A stretch of 64,000 nucleotides of DNA from NCBI GenBank assembly GCA_947487525.1, contig CANKWR010000002.1, positions 1-64,000 of the forward strand, read 5' to 3'. The notes beneath the pieces are model-generated. The model was given only the letters and a program-made list of their open reading frames with translations. It searched no databases and had not been told where the DNA came from. Positions within the stretch are counted from its first letter, which is position 1, and each line of letters opens with the position of its first letter. This document shows, piece by piece, positions 63,332 through 64,000 of the stretch. A program made the position numbers and the translations under genes. This DNA comes from Bacteroidota bacterium (GTDB lineage: Bacteria > Bacteroidota > Bacteroidia > Chitinophagales > Chitinophagaceae).

Positions 63332-64000
63332 ATGAAGATATCGGTACTCACAAGTTCAAGAGCTGATTATAGTATTTATCTGCCATTATTAAAGGAATTA
63401 AGACAAGATGATTTTTTTCAATTAGATCTTATTGTTTTCGGAACTCATTTGTCCCAAGAATATGGATTTACAATTCAAAATATCATTAATGATAATTTTA
63501 GTATCTCTTTAAAAATTGAGACAATGCCGTTAGGCGATGCTGCATTTGATATTTCCAAATCAATAGGAGATACAATAACAAAATTTAGCGAGGTATGGAA
63601 AAACGATAAATCTAATTTGATAATTGCTTTAGGTGATAGATTTGAAATGTTTGCTGCATGTATTGCTGCGCTACCTTTTGGAAAAAAAATAGCCCATATC
63701 CATGGTGGAGAAACTACACTCGGATCAATTGATGACTCATTGAGACATTCAATTACTTTGATGTCTCAAATACATTTTGTGACTACAGATATTTACGCAA
63801 AAAAAATTAAAGAATTAAAAGGCAGTGAGGATGGAATACACGATGTTGGTGCTTTAAGCATTGATAATTTAAAAAAGCTAGATCTTTTAACAATAGAAGA
63901 ATTTAAAGAAAAGTTTTATATCGATTTAGCGATACCAACAATTTTAATAACTTTTCATCCAGAAACAGTTGAGTTTGAAAAAAACGGTAATCATATCAGA
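63332..64000 (+). CDS. neuC: UDP-GlcNAc 2-epimerase (hydrolysing), NeuC/LegG type, 3' truncated
   Basis: The frame opens at ATG 63332, directly after the neuB stop, and is still open after 223 codons at the window edge; the whole family is about 370-390 residues. It begins MKISVLTSSRADYSIYLPLL, typical of hydrolysing epimerases, with ALGDRFEMFAACIAALPFGK and HIHGGETTLGSIDDSLRHS (catalytic region). It should convert the 2,4-diacetamido UDP-sugar (LegG) or UDP-GlcNAc (NeuC) to a free 2-epimeric sugar for NeuB. A CMP transferase would be expected next, outside the window. Confidence 0.9.
   Translation, partial: MKISVLTSSRADYSIYLPLLKELRQDDFFQLDLIVFGTHLSQEYGFTIQNIINDNFSISLKIETMPLGDAAFDISKSIGDTITKFSEVWKNDKSNLIIALGDRFEMFAACIAALPFGKKIAHIHGGETTLGSIDDSLRHSITLMSQIHFVTTDIYAKKIKELKGSEDGIHDVGALSIDNLKKLDLLTIEEFKEKFYIDLAIPTILITFHPETVEFEKNGNHIR

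Overview
The window looks like a chromosomal segment of a low-GC member of the Bacteroidota, probably Chitinophagaceae or a close relative (family placement is inference). Pointers are a SusC/SusD/SusE/SusF set, many lipoproteins, a C-terminal sorting tail typical of type IX secretion, start codons mostly without a Shine-Dalgarno sequence, and -7 boxes of the Bacteroidota form TAnnTTTG. No tRNA, rRNA, CRISPR array, insertion sequence or phage gene was seen, and no stretch over about 300 bases lacks a gene.

Layout. 1-3.3 kb is housekeeping: rplM (end only), rpsI, rpsB, tsf and pyrH, with intrinsic terminators after rpsB and tsf. 3.4-5.8 kb holds a TolC-like protein and galactokinase. 5.8-17.8 kb is a glycan-use region: an exported esterase (minus strand), a GH53 endo-galactanase lipoprotein, a GH13 amylase-like enzyme with a sorting tail, and susC, susD, susE and susF homologues, closed by a strong bidirectional terminator. 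17.9-24.7 kb is a minus-strand efflux operon (tetR, tolC, adaptor, RND pump) with a near-ideal Bacteroidota promoter overlapped by a palindrome. 24.8-32.3 kb is mixed: a DUF502 membrane protein, serC, a frameshifted DUF1015 gene, a long-chain acyl-CoA synthetase, an exported cyanophycinase-like protein and a helical protein of unknown function.

32.5-46.0 kb is a continuous branched-chain amino acid block, leuA-leuC-leuD-leuB-ilvD-ilvB-ilvN-ilvC-ilvA-thrA. It covers leucine, valine and isoleucine synthesis from pyruvate and threonine, plus the aspartate kinase/homoserine dehydrogenase that feeds threonine. Several gaps carry hairpins or a tandem repeat, and the ketol-acid reductoisomerase is of a fungal Ilv5-like type.

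46.3-53.5 kb is accessory: a nitroreductase, a Cys-rich lipoprotein followed by a 55-residue membrane protein (the best candidate here for something undescribed), an alkaline-phosphatase-superfamily enzyme, a small exported protein, a TonB-dependent receptor and an M20 peptidase. From 53.7 kb to the end is a surface polysaccharide locus: an export channel (SLBB type), a chain-length regulator and a membrane nucleotide-sugar dehydratase. These are followed by a visibly more AT-rich set (4,6-dehydratase, LegC-type aminotransferase, NeuD, NeuB, NeuC cut by the window edge) that should make a legionaminic-acid-like nonulosonic sugar.
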